Assembly: GCF_001895145.1 (NCBI RefSeq)
Contig: NZ_BDIR01000002.1
Coordinates: 1-64,000, forward strand
Source: Arcobacter sp. LA11
Lineage (GTDB): Bacteria > Campylobacterota > Campylobacteria > Campylobacterales > Arcobacteraceae
Direction: 5' to 3'
Length of the DNA: 64,000 nucleotides
In this document: positions 1 to 8,297 of the stretch, one piece after another
Layout: each line of letters starts with the position of its first letter
Numbering within the stretch: position 1 is the stretch's first letter
Program-made: the position numbers and the translations under genes
The notes under the pieces: generated by a model
Told to the model about the DNA's origin: nothing
Seen by the model: the letters and a program-made list of their open reading frames with translations, nothing else
The model's database searches: none

Positions 1-135
1 AATTCATAATTACCTATTATCCTTTATTTGTCTTATTATTTAATATATATCAATATTATCAAAAAATATATTAGTACATTATCAAAATAGCTTATATTAA
101 AAAAATATAGATAAAACCTTTTAGCATAAATTCCC

Positions 136-141
136 TATAAT
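136..141 (+). promoter_or_regulatory. -10 box upstream of helicase gene
   Basis: A perfect TATAAT lies 25 bp before the TTG start at 166, with an AAGG ribosome-binding site at 156-159. I see no clear -35 box, which is usual for the main sigma factor of Campylobacterota. The rest of 1-135 is very AT-rich and carries nothing else I can name, apart from a short ATTATCAAAA direct repeat near 56 and 79. Confidence 0.5.
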
Positions 142-165
142 CACATATTAAATTTAAGGTTTTTT

Positions 166-2937
166 TTGAACGAGTTTATTACTAACAATTCTACTTCTAA
201 TTTTTATAATCATTTCACAAAACTTCTACATGAATGTGATTCTTTTATTTTTAATGTTGCATTTATTAATTTTTCTGGCTTACAATTATTATTGGATTCT
301 TTAGATTCTTGTGAGAAAAGAGGAATAAAAGGAAAAGTTCTTACTTCTACTTATTTAAATTTTACAGAAGCAAAAGCTTTAGAACGATTAAAAGAGTTTG
401 AAAATATTGAGTTGAAGATATTTGAGTCTTCAGAAAAAAATATTGGTTTTCATGCAAAGACTTATATTTTTGAATTTGAAGATGCGTATAAAATTTTACT
501 TGGTTCATCAAATATAACTGCGAGTGCTTTTAAAACAAATATTGAATGGAATATTAAAACTGTTTCAAAAAAAGATGATCTGTTCTTAAAAGAGGTGTTG
601 CAAGAGTTTGGTTCTCTTTGGCAAGATTCTTTTTTTGTTGATGATGATTTTTTAACTTCATATAAAAACTTTCAAATTTCACAAAAGATAGAACAATTTA
701 AATATAAAAAAGAATTTACTATTAATTTTATGCAAAAAGATGCTTTAGAAAGATTAGAATTTTTACGAAAAAAAGGTGAGAAAAAAGCTTTAGCTATTGC
801 TGCAACTGGAACTGGGAAAACATATCTAGGTGCTTTTGATGTAGAAAAATACAAGCCTAAAAGAGTGCTTTTTATAGTACATAGGGAAAATATTTTACTA
901 AAAGCAAAACAGACTTTTGAATCTATTATTCATGACTTTTCATGTGGTTTATATACTGGAAATAAAAAAGAAGAATCTAAGGATTATATTTTTGCAACTA
1001 TTCAAACGCTTAGTTCAAATTATGAAAATTTTAGAAAAGAAGAGTTTGATTATATTATTGTAGATGAAGCTCATCATATTACAAGTCCTAGCTATAAAAA
1101 AGTTTGTGAATATTTTACTCCTAAGTTTTTACTTGGACTTACTGCAACGCCAAATAGAAGTGATAAAAAGTCTATATATGAAGTCTTTGATGATAATATA
1201 GCTTGTGATATAAGATTAAATGACGCTCTTGAATATAGTCTTGTTTCACCTTTTCATTATTATGGAATAAGTGATATAAATAGTATAGATTATGAAGGTA
1301 TTGATTTAACAAAGATTTCAGAGCTTGCAAAACTTTTGATGGTAAATAGAAGAGTTGATTATATAATTGATAAGATGAATTTTTATGGACACTCTGGATT
1401 AAAAAGAAAAGTTTTAGGCTTCTGTGCTTCAAAAGAACATGCACTATTTATGAGTGAAGAGTTTAATAAAAAAGGAATAACCTCTACTTCTTTAATAAGT
1501 GATGATTCTATACAAAAAAGAGAAGATATTATAAAAAAGCTTGAAGATGAAAATGATAAACTAGAAGTAGTCTTCACCGTTGATATTTTCAACGAAGGTG
1601 TCGATATCCCATCTATAAATACTGTACTTCTTTTAAGACCTACAAACTCTCCAATTATATTTATTCAACAACTTGGACGTGGTTTACGAAAGTATAAAAA
1701 TAAAGAGTTTTTAACTTTACTTGATTTTATTGGAAACCATAATAAAGCATATCTTATCGCACTTGCTTTAGTTGGAAATAAAGCAATTGATAAAGAGAGT
1801 ATCAAAATATCACTACTAAACAATTTTGCAAATATTGATAATGCTTTTATTCAAATGGATGAAATTTCTAAACAAAGAATTTTAGAACAAATTGATAATG
1901 AAAATTTCAATACTTTAAAATACTTAAAAGAACAATACTTTGAATTTAAATCAAATACAGGAAATAAGATTCCGACTCTTTGTGATTTTATATTCCATGA
2001 TGAAATAGTCTCACCACTTTCTTTTATAAGTGAATCAAAATCATATATAGAATTTTTATCAAAAGTAGAAAAAACAGAAGAGTTAAAAGATTTATGTACG
2101 AATGAAGATTTTATAAAAGCTATTAGATTTACACAGTCATTTTTTCCTATAAAAAGAGTTTATGAGTTTGTTATATTAAAACACTTACTTGATAATGAAC
2201 TTTGTGATATTAAGCAGGCTAAGAACTTACTAAATAAATATTTAGAAAGGGTTTGTGAAGATACTATAAAACATAGTTTTGAGTATTTAAATCAAAACTA
2301 TTTTGACTCTGGACAGATAAGTAGATATCTAAAATTAGCAAATCTAAAAGATGGAAAACTAGAAAAAACAAAAGAATTCACTCAAATATTAGCAAATAAA
2401 AAATACAAAGAAATTTTCGAAGATAGTTTAAATTATGCAATAGTAACTTATGAAAAAGATTTTGGAATAAAAGACTTTGGAGTGCCATTTTTAAAATTAT
2501 ATGAAAAATACAATATGCTAAATATAGCACAGCTTTGTAACTTTAATAAGATACACTCTTCTTTTAGAGGTAGTGGTTTTTTAAAGTATAAAGATGATTT
2601 CTTTTTATTTATAACTTTAGAGAAAGATAAGTTTTCAAAAGCTTCAAGTTATCATAATGCTTTTCTTTCTAAAGAAATTTTTACATATTCTAGTAAACCT
2701 AGCCATTCGCAAGAAAAAGGCGATGGACAAAGGCTCTGTGAAAATAAAAAATATGGAGTCAGACTTCATATTTTTGTTAGAAAATTTTCCCATGTGGATA
2801 AGAAAGTACAAGGATTTATCTATCTAGGTCTTGCAAATGCACAAAGTTATAAGAACAATAAACCAATTGATTTAGAACTTAAATTAGAAACTCCACTAAA
2901 TGATAAACTTTATGAAGAGTTTACACGAATAATATAG
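166..2937 (+). CDS. PLD-nuclease / SF2 helicase fusion protein (DUF3427-type)
   Basis: A 923-residue protein. The N-terminal ~160 residues carry one phospholipase-D-like motif (HAK near residue 97, then GSSNIT), expected to act as a nuclease half-site that dimerises. The SF2 helicase core follows: Walker A AATGTGKT (about 213-220), DEAHH motif II, LTATPNR motif III and QQLGRGLRK motif VI. The C-terminal third matches the general layout of DUF3427 helicases. It starts at TTG behind AAGG. These fusions are thought to act on nucleic acid in repair or defence, but I know of no settled role. The small membrane protein gene follows after 7 bp and may be co-transcribed. No restriction, methylase or other defence gene is adjacent, so a phage-defence role is only a possibility. 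Confidence 0.85.
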   Translation: MNEFITNNSTSNFYNHFTKLLHECDSFIFNVAFINFSGLQLLLDSLDSCEKRGIKGKVLTSTYLNFTEAKALERLKEFENIELKIFESSEKNIGFHAKTYIFEFEDAYKILLGSSNITASAFKTNIEWNIKTVSKKDDLFLKEVLQEFGSLWQDSFFVDDDFLTSYKNFQISQKIEQFKYKKEFTINFMQKDALERLEFLRKKGEKKALAIAATGTGKTYLGAFDVEKYKPKRVLFIVHRENILLKAKQTFESIIHDFSCGLYTGNKKEESKDYIFATIQTLSSNYENFRKEEFDYIIVDEAHHITSPSYKKVCEYFTPKFLLGLTATPNRSDKKSIYEVFDDNIACDIRLNDALEYSLVSPFHYYGISDINSIDYEGIDLTKISELAKLLMVNRRVDYIIDKMNFYGHSGLKRKVLGFCASKEHALFMSEEFNKKGITSTSLISDDSIQKREDIIKKLEDENDKLEVVFTVDIFNEGVDIPSINTVLLLRPTNSPIIFIQQLGRGLRKYKNKEFLTLLDFIGNHNKAYLIALALVGNKAIDKESIKISLLNNFANIDNAFIQMDEISKQRILEQIDNENFNTLKYLKEQYFEFKSNTGNKIPTLCDFIFHDEIVSPLSFISESKSYIEFLSKVEKTEELKDLCTNEDFIKAIRFTQSFFPIKRVYEFVILKHLLDNELCDIKQAKNLLNKYLERVCEDTIKHSFEYLNQNYFDSGQISRYLKLANLKDGKLEKTKEFTQILANKKYKEIFEDSLNYAIVTYEKDFGIKDFGVPFLKLYEKYNMLNIAQLCNFNKIHSSFRGSGFLKYKDDFFLFITLEKDKFSKASSYHNAFLSKEIFTYSSKPSHSQEKGDGQRLCENKKYGVRLHIFVRKFSHVDKKVQGFIYLGLANAQSYKNNKPIDLELKLETPLNDKLYEEFTRII

Positions 2938-2944
2938 GAAAACA

Positions 2945-3412
2945 ATGATGTTATCGATTTTTAATAATGCTCCAACTTATATGACAGTTTTTACAGTTTA
3001 TATATTTTTTCTGCCTTTTTTCTTTTTACTTAGTATTTTTTTAGCAAAAAGAAAAAAAATAAAACTGCACTTTATCTCTCAAACTTTTCTTCTAGGATTG
3101 ACTTTACTTTTTGTTTTATACTTTGAGATTATGATTAGAATTTATGGAGGTTTTTTAGATTTTGCAAATGATAGTTTTGTTCCATATCCTTTTTTATTAG
3201 GGTTTTTGATTTTCCATATTATTTTAGCCTCTATTTCATTGGGAGGATGGATATATCTTTATATTAGTTCTTTAAAAGCAATAAACAAAAAAAGTCCAAA
3301 CTCTTTTAATAAAATAAAACATAAAAAAATTGGAATATCTATATTTATCGCTCTGACTGTTAGTTCAATTACAGGATTATTTATATATATCTTTTTGTTT
3401 TTTAGATATTAG
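2945..3412 (+). CDS. DUF420-like small integral membrane protein
   Basis: A 155-residue protein with four hydrophobic segments (roughly residues 15-35, 45-65, 80-107 and 130-153). Histidines in or near membrane segments (FHIILASISLGGW, then HKKIG) followed by TG and Y resemble the DUF420/YozB family, some members of which are linked to haem-copper oxidase assembly. It lies 7 bp after the helicase-nuclease gene, and its 3' end overlaps the convergent deoxyribosyltransferase gene by 11 bp. Family assignment is by eye. The function is unknown. Confidence 0.6.
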   Translation: MMLSIFNNAPTYMTVFTVYIFFLPFFFLLSIFLAKRKKIKLHFISQTFLLGLTLLFVLYFEIMIRIYGGFLDFANDSFVPYPFLLGFLIFHIILASISLGGWIYLYISSLKAINKKSPNSFNKIKHKKIGISIFIALTVSSITGLFIYIFLFFRY

Positions 3413-3902
3413 ATATTTTTTTTAAAACTTTTTCAAAGTCACCTATAACAATATCTTCAACGGAACACGCAATCATAAGATTTACAGGATGATTAAAATC
3501 TTCAATCATTTTTCCATTTAGATCACAATAAGTATCTCCATGAGCTAGTATTTCATCTTCATGAAATTGTTCTAAATATGTAGTCTCTCTAAAAAGATAT
3601 CCATAAACTTTTTTACCAAGAGCTGAAGCATAACCACACTCCCAAATAGTTCCACTATCACTCTCTTTTCCTCTAAAAGAGTTTAAGTTTGCAACTACAA
3701 GATCGCATTCATCTATCAAATTTTTATTTGCTTCAAAAATATCTTTAGCAATTTTTTGTTTTGCTTGGTTGAAATCAATAACATTATCAAGTGGATATAG
3801 ACCTATAAAGCCATAATCTTTGCAAAGTTCTACATATCTTTGACCAATTTCTATAGAGTCCATTTCAAATACATCTGGCCCTGCTATATATATTTTTTTC
3901 AT
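3402..3902 (-). CDS. nucleoside 2-deoxyribosyltransferase
   Basis: A 166-residue Rossmann-like protein opening with KKIYIAGPDVF, the usual N-terminal strand and loop of the family. A central ECDLVVANLNSFRG and SDSGTIWECGYASALGK supply the conserved Asp and the Glu-containing catalytic segment. These enzymes move deoxyribose between bases in nucleotide salvage. The ATG at 3902 has AAGGA six bases upstream. It follows the MazG-like pyrophosphatase gene by 9 bp, so the two probably form a nucleotide-housekeeping operon. Length is normal for the family. Confidence 0.85.
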   Translation of the reverse strand: MKKIYIAGPDVFEMDSIEIGQRYVELCKDYGFIGLYPLDNVIDFNQAKQKIAKDIFEANKNLIDECDLVVANLNSFRGKESDSGTIWECGYASALGKKVYGYLFRETTYLEQFHEDEILAHGDTYCDLNGKMIEDFNHPVNLMIACSVEDIVIGDFEKVLKKISNI

Positions 3903-3911
3903 ATTGATTCC

Positions 3912-4259
3912 TTATTTCTTTTTACCATATTCTATTCTCTTTCCATTTTCATCAATTAAAGGATATTTTTTTTCATTTAATTTCATTTTTTCAATTATTG
4001 CATCTTCTAGATTTATATCTAGTTTCATACACATTCGTATAAGGTATACTGCAATATCAGCTATCTCTTGTTTTGCATGTTCTTTTTTATCATCACTTAG
4101 ATTATTTGCTTGTTCAAGTTCGAGCCATTGAAATATTTCAAGTAGTTCTGATGCCTCAACACTTAAAGCCATAGATAAATTTTTTGGGTTATGAAATTTT
4201 TCCCAATCTCTTTGTTCCGAAAAGTCTTTAATAATACCTTCAATTTTTTGCATATTCAT
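3912..4259 (-). CDS. MazG-like nucleotide pyrophosphohydrolase
   Basis: A 115-residue protein from the ATG at 4259, chosen over an upstream in-frame start because AAGAGG sits six bases before it and the extra residues are a hydrophobic run read from the intergenic region. It has the all-alpha NTP pyrophosphatase pattern: a WEKFHNPKNL segment, EASELLEIFQW with the metal-binding glutamates, then EIADIAVYLIRMC. This resembles the RS21-C6/dCTP pyrophosphatase branch, which cleans up non-canonical nucleotides. It is followed closely by the deoxyribosyltransferase gene and is divergent from truD across about 60 bp. Confidence 0.85.
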   Translation of the reverse strand: MNMQKIEGIIKDFSEQRDWEKFHNPKNLSMALSVEASELLEIFQWLELEQANNLSDDKKEHAKQEIADIAVYLIRMCMKLDINLEDAIIEKMKLNEKKYPLIDENGKRIEYGKKK

Positions 4260-4320
4260 GTTAAACCTCTTTAAATGATAAAGTATTATATAATACCGAA
4301 ATTTTAAAAAAAGAAAAATA

Positions 4321-5322
4321 ATGATAAAAAGAATGTTTTTACAAAAACACAAAGCAATTGATTTTAAGTTTTACCAAAATGTTGATGATTTTATAGTTGA
4401 AGAGCTTCCAATAAAATTTGCAGGACGTGGAAATTTTATTATTGCAAAGATTAAAAAAAAACAACTTGGAACTTGGGATTTAATAGAGAGCCTAGGACGT
4501 GGACTTAGAATCTATGAAAATGAATTAGGTTATGCAGGATTAAAAGATAAAAATGCAACAACTACACAGTATATCTCTATTCCAAAAAAGTATTCAAAAG
4601 ATTTAAAAAACTTTAGACATAATAAAATTGAGATTCTAGAAACAACTCTTCATGGTTCAAAATTAAATATTGGTGATCTAGAAGGAAATAAATTTGAAAT
4701 AAATCTTCATGATGTAAAAATAGAAGATGTTGGAAAGATTGAAAAACTTTTAAAACAAATTTCAAAAGTAGGAATGCCAAACTATTTTGGGTTTCAGAGA
4801 TTTGGCTTTGAAGGGGAAGAAAATCTTGAGAAAGCTAGAAAATATATCTATGAAGACTTGATTATAAAAGATAGAAAAATATCTAAAATGTTAGTCTCAG
4901 CTTACCAAAGTGATTTTTTCAATAAATGGTTAGTAGAAAGATTAAAAAATAGTACAGACTTTTTTAAACCTTTATCTGGCGATGTTTTTAGAGAATATTC
5001 AAAAGATAAATTTTTTACACCAAAAAATTTAAATGAAAATATTCTAAAAGATTTTGAAGATAAAAAAATAGTACCAACAGGACTACTTCCAGGTCGTCAA
5101 GCCTTTAGAAGTATGCATGAGGCAAGAACTATTGAGCAGAAGTATGATGATGCATATATTCAAGAAAAAGGCTATAGAAGAGACGCTATTGTCTATCCAA
5201 AAGATATATCAGTAAACTACAATAAACAAACTAGTAAATGTAAAGTGAAGTTCTCACTTCCTAAAGGCTCTTATGCCACTGTATTAATTGAGAATATTAT
5301 GAATAGGAATCTAAAAGCTTAG
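4321..5322 (+). CDS. truD: tRNA pseudouridine(13) synthase TruD
   Basis: A 333-residue protein that isomerises uridine 13 of certain tRNAs. The family motif GLKDKNATTTQ (about 73-83) contains the catalytic Asp, and GMPNYFGFQRFG (about 151-162) is the second hallmark. Length agrees with the bacterial family. It is transcribed divergently from the MazG-like gene and ends convergently with nirD. A second Met at residue 5 could also be the start. The annotated ATG follows an AAAGAAAAATA stretch, a weak ribosome-binding site. Confidence 0.93.
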   Translation: MIKRMFLQKHKAIDFKFYQNVDDFIVEELPIKFAGRGNFIIAKIKKKQLGTWDLIESLGRGLRIYENELGYAGLKDKNATTTQYISIPKKYSKDLKNFRHNKIEILETTLHGSKLNIGDLEGNKFEINLHDVKIEDVGKIEKLLKQISKVGMPNYFGFQRFGFEGEENLEKARKYIYEDLIIKDRKISKMLVSAYQSDFFNKWLVERLKNSTDFFKPLSGDVFREYSKDKFFTPKNLNENILKDFEDKKIVPTGLLPGRQAFRSMHEARTIEQKYDDAYIQEKGYRRDAIVYPKDISVNYNKQTSKCKVKFSLPKGSYATVLIENIMNRNLKA

Positions 5323-5338
5323 ATTCCTGTCTTATATT

Positions 5339-5647
5339 TTATAGATTAAGATATAAAAAACCGCCATCTACTTTACTTTCGTAAACATTAGTACAACCAC
5401 TATCATTTCCAAGTGCTTCACCCGTAGCTAAATCTATATCCCAGTTGTGTAATGGACAAGTAACCACTGATTCATGAACTAGACCTTCACTTAATTTTCC
5501 TTGCTTATGTGGACAGATATTGTTGATTGCAAAAATAGAACCATCTCTATTTTTAAATAAAGCGATTTCTTCTTCCCCTATAACCACTTTTCTTGAACCC
5601 ATAGCTGGGATATTTTCTGCTTCTATTACTTTAATCCAAGTTGCCAT
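5339..5647 (-). CDS. nirD: nitrite reductase (NADH) small subunit NirD
   Basis: A 102-residue Rieske-type protein. The two ligand pairs are seen in CPHKQG (about 45-50) and CPLHNW (about 64-69). With NirB it makes the cytoplasmic siroheme nitrite reductase that turns nitrite into ammonium with NADH. Its ATG overlaps the nirB stop in TAATG, so the two are translationally coupled. It is the last gene of the unit and ends convergently with truD, with 16 bp between them. Confidence 0.93.
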   Translation of the reverse strand: MATWIKVIEAENIPAMGSRKVVIGEEEIALFKNRDGSIFAINNICPHKQGKLSEGLVHESVVTCPLHNWDIDLATGEALGNDSGCTNVYESKVDGGFLYLNL

Positions 5648-8112
5648 TATACTGTCTCCTTTGCTACATAGTTTGGTAAATTTTCTGTATCAATTACAAT
5701 TGGATTAAACTCTTTTGTATATCCATCCTCAATTGCTTTTGCCCAAGGGTCAACTTGTGCTGATTTTTGTGATTCATCAAATGAAGCTGCGTACATTTTT
5801 CTTTTTTCATCGTCAAACATAACTTCTTTTATATACTCTAATCCAACTCTTTCTATCCAGTGAGCTGTTCTTTCTAGATAGTACGCATCTTCTCTATAAA
5901 ATTGCATATAAGCTTTTGTATATTCGAATAATTCTTCATCCGTTTCTACTTTACATAAGAAATCAGTAACTCTAACTTTGATACCACCATTACCTGCTAT
6001 ATGGATTTCCCATCCTGAATCAACACCTATAACTCCAAAGTCTTTAATTGTTGCTTCGGCACAGTTTCTTGGACATCCTGATACTGCAATTTTATATTTA
6101 TGTGGTGTCCATGAACCCCATGTTAATTTTTCTAGTAGTACACCCATTCCCATTGAATCTTGTGTACCAAATCTACAATAAGTATTTCCTACACAAGTTT
6201 TTACAGTTCTAAGACCTTTAGCATATGCTTGACCAGATACGAAACCTGCATCATTTAAATCTTTCCACATAGGTTCTAATTGTTCTTTTGTTACACCAAA
6301 CATATCAAGTCTTTGTCCCCCTGTAAACTTTACAGTTGGTACATTATATTTAACAGCAATATCTGCCATATCTTTAAGCTCTTGAGCTGTTGTTAATCCA
6401 CCCCAAATTCTTGGAACTACTGAATATGTACCATCTTTTTGTATATTTGCAAATACTCTATCATTTACAAGGGCAGATCTTTTGTCATTTTGATATTTAT
6501 CATCATTGTATTTAACAAGTAAGTAGTAGTTAATAGCAGGTCTACATTTAACACATCCATCTTCTGTTTTCCAATCAAGTTTTCTAAATACTTCATATAC
6601 ATTGTTAAAATCATTTGAGTTAATAGTATCTTTTATTTCTTGGTGTCCAACATCACAACAATCACAGATACCTTCAACTGTATCATTGTATTCATCACCT
6701 AAAGTGTTTACTAAAATTTGTTCAACTAAACCTAAACATGAACCACATGATGCTCCAGCTTTTGTACATGATTTTACATCACCAAGTGTTTTTAAATCTT
6801 TGTCTTTAATAGCACTTACAATATCACCTTTACAAACACCATTACATCCACAAACTTCCTCATCATCACTCATGGCATTTACATCATCACCACCGTGACC
6901 TGCATCTCCTGAAAGTGCAGACTTACCAAATAGTATTTTTGTTCTTAAGTCGCTTATATCAGTATGTTCTTTTAAAAGTTTTAAATACCAAGAAGCATCC
7001 ACTGTATCACCATAAAGTACAATACCAATGATTTTATTATCATAGATTACAAGTTTTTTATAAACTCCAACTTTTTCATCAAGTAAGATAAGTTCTTCTG
7101 TAGTCTCATCACCTAAGTAGTCTCCAGCTGAAAATAAGTCAACGCCAGAAATTTTAAGCCTAGTTGATAAAGTAGAACCAGAGTATCCATCTATATCTTT
7201 ATCTGCAAGTTTTTTAGCTAATACTTTTGCTTGCTCATATAAAGGAGCAACTAAACCATATGTATTTCCTTTATGTTCAACACATTCTCCAATTGCAAAA
7301 ATTGAGTCATCACTTGTTTTCATAAAATCATCAACTGCGATACCTTTTTTAGTCTCAAGTCCAGCTTCTTTAGCTAAAGTAGTATTTGGAATAATCCCTG
7401 TTGCAAAAACTACGATATTTGAACTTACTGTTTCACCATCTGTAAAACTTACACTTTCAACTGTATTTTTTCCTGTAATTTCTTCAATAGTAGTATTTAG
7501 TTTAAACTCTATTCCATATGATTCAAGGTTTTTTTGTAAAAGTTTTCCACCAGTTGTGTCTAATTGTTGTGAAAGAATAGAACCACTTCTATGTACTAAA
7601 ATAGTTTTAATTCCATGCATTGCTATACCATATGCAGCTTCAAGACCAAGTAATCCTCCACCAACAACTACAGCAGTTTTTTCTTTATCTATAGTATCAA
7701 TAATAGTATCTACATCATGTTTTGTTCTAAATGCAATTACATTTTTTAAATCGCTTCCCGTTGTTTTAGGAACAAAAGGCTTTGACCCAGTAGCTATTAA
7801 AAGTTTGTCATATGAGGTTTCTTTTCCACTTTCACTTTTGATTGTTTTTGATTCTTTATTTATAGAAGTAACTTTGTCACCTTTGTATAAAGTGATATTA
7901 TGTTCATCGTACCATGATTGGTGATTAATAATAGTATCTTCAAAAGTTTTTTCTTGTGATAGTATATATGAAAGCATAATTCTATTGTAGTTTACATAAG
8001 GTTCTTCACCAAAAACTGTAATATCATATTTCTCTTTTGTAATATCTAATAAATCTTCAACTGTACGAAGACCACTCATTCCATTTCCAATTATTACTAA
8101 TTTTTCTTTCAC
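5647..8112 (-). CDS. nirB: nitrite reductase (NADH) large subunit NirB
   Basis: An 821-residue cytoplasmic enzyme reducing nitrite to ammonium. Order of parts: FAD-binding GNGMSGLR at the N-terminus, NAD-binding GGGLLGLEAA near 150, a BFD-type [2Fe-2S] segment (CGCNGVCKG near 419, then CGSC), a second Cys-rich segment (CDCC near 487), and the siroheme/[4Fe-4S] half with CVGNTYC near 637 and CPRNC near 676. The start is GTG behind AAGGA. It sits downstream of the phosphatase-kinase fusion with a 185-bp gap that carries its own operator-like palindrome (8179-8193), so it probably has its own promoter. Length is normal. Confidence 0.95.
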   Translation of the reverse strand: MKEKLVIIGNGMSGLRTVEDLLDITKEKYDITVFGEEPYVNYNRIMLSYILSQEKTFEDTIINHQSWYDEHNITLYKGDKVTSINKESKTIKSESGKETSYDKLLIATGSKPFVPKTTGSDLKNVIAFRTKHDVDTIIDTIDKEKTAVVVGGGLLGLEAAYGIAMHGIKTILVHRSGSILSQQLDTTGGKLLQKNLESYGIEFKLNTTIEEITGKNTVESVSFTDGETVSSNIVVFATGIIPNTTLAKEAGLETKKGIAVDDFMKTSDDSIFAIGECVEHKGNTYGLVAPLYEQAKVLAKKLADKDIDGYSGSTLSTRLKISGVDLFSAGDYLGDETTEELILLDEKVGVYKKLVIYDNKIIGIVLYGDTVDASWYLKLLKEHTDISDLRTKILFGKSALSGDAGHGGDDVNAMSDDEEVCGCNGVCKGDIVSAIKDKDLKTLGDVKSCTKAGASCGSCLGLVEQILVNTLGDEYNDTVEGICDCCDVGHQEIKDTINSNDFNNVYEVFRKLDWKTEDGCVKCRPAINYYLLVKYNDDKYQNDKRSALVNDRVFANIQKDGTYSVVPRIWGGLTTAQELKDMADIAVKYNVPTVKFTGGQRLDMFGVTKEQLEPMWKDLNDAGFVSGQAYAKGLRTVKTCVGNTYCRFGTQDSMGMGVLLEKLTWGSWTPHKYKIAVSGCPRNCAEATIKDFGVIGVDSGWEIHIAGNGGIKVRVTDFLCKVETDEELFEYTKAYMQFYREDAYYLERTAHWIERVGLEYIKEVMFDDEKRKMYAASFDESQKSAQVDPWAKAIEDGYTKEFNPIVIDTENLPNYVAKETV

Positions 8113-8178
8113 GATTATTCCTTCTAAATCTTATGTTTTAATTATTCCAAAAAATCTACATTTTGTATCAAAAAAAGT

Positions 8179-8193
8179 GTATATAAAATATTC
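8179..8193. promoter_or_regulatory. 15-bp palindromic operator candidate upstream of nirB
   Basis: GTATATAAAATATTC matches 14 of 15 positions of the near-palindrome GTATATAAAATATAC that recurs in the nitrogen island. It lies 67-81 bp before the nirB GTG. The binding protein is unknown. Confidence 0.5.
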
Positions 8194-8262
8194 AATAAAC
8201 TTAATTCTTAATAAAATTATCTAGAAAATAAGTATTTGAATGTATCTATTTAGCTTTTATAG

Positions 8263-8279
8263 CTTTATTTTACATTAAA
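8263..8279 (-). promoter_or_regulatory. TTAATGTAAAA-type motif upstream of nirB
   Basis: Read on the minus strand this is TTTAATGTAAAATAAAG, close to the 19-bp repeat that flanks the second nasA gene (AATTAATGTAAAATTAAGA). It lies just after the stop of the phosphatase-kinase gene and about 150 bp before nirB. The sequence is AT-rich, so chance is possible. Confidence 0.3.
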
Positions 8280-8297
8280 TATCCCAAGGTATCCACT

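Noticed and set aside
1-3412. Defence island or mobile element around the helicase-nuclease gene
   Set aside because: No integrase, transposase, restriction or methylase gene, attachment repeat or shift in base composition is seen nearby.
5520-7924. Plus-strand open frames over nirB and nirD
   Set aside because: Antisense to well-conserved domains, with no start signals or recognisable motifs.
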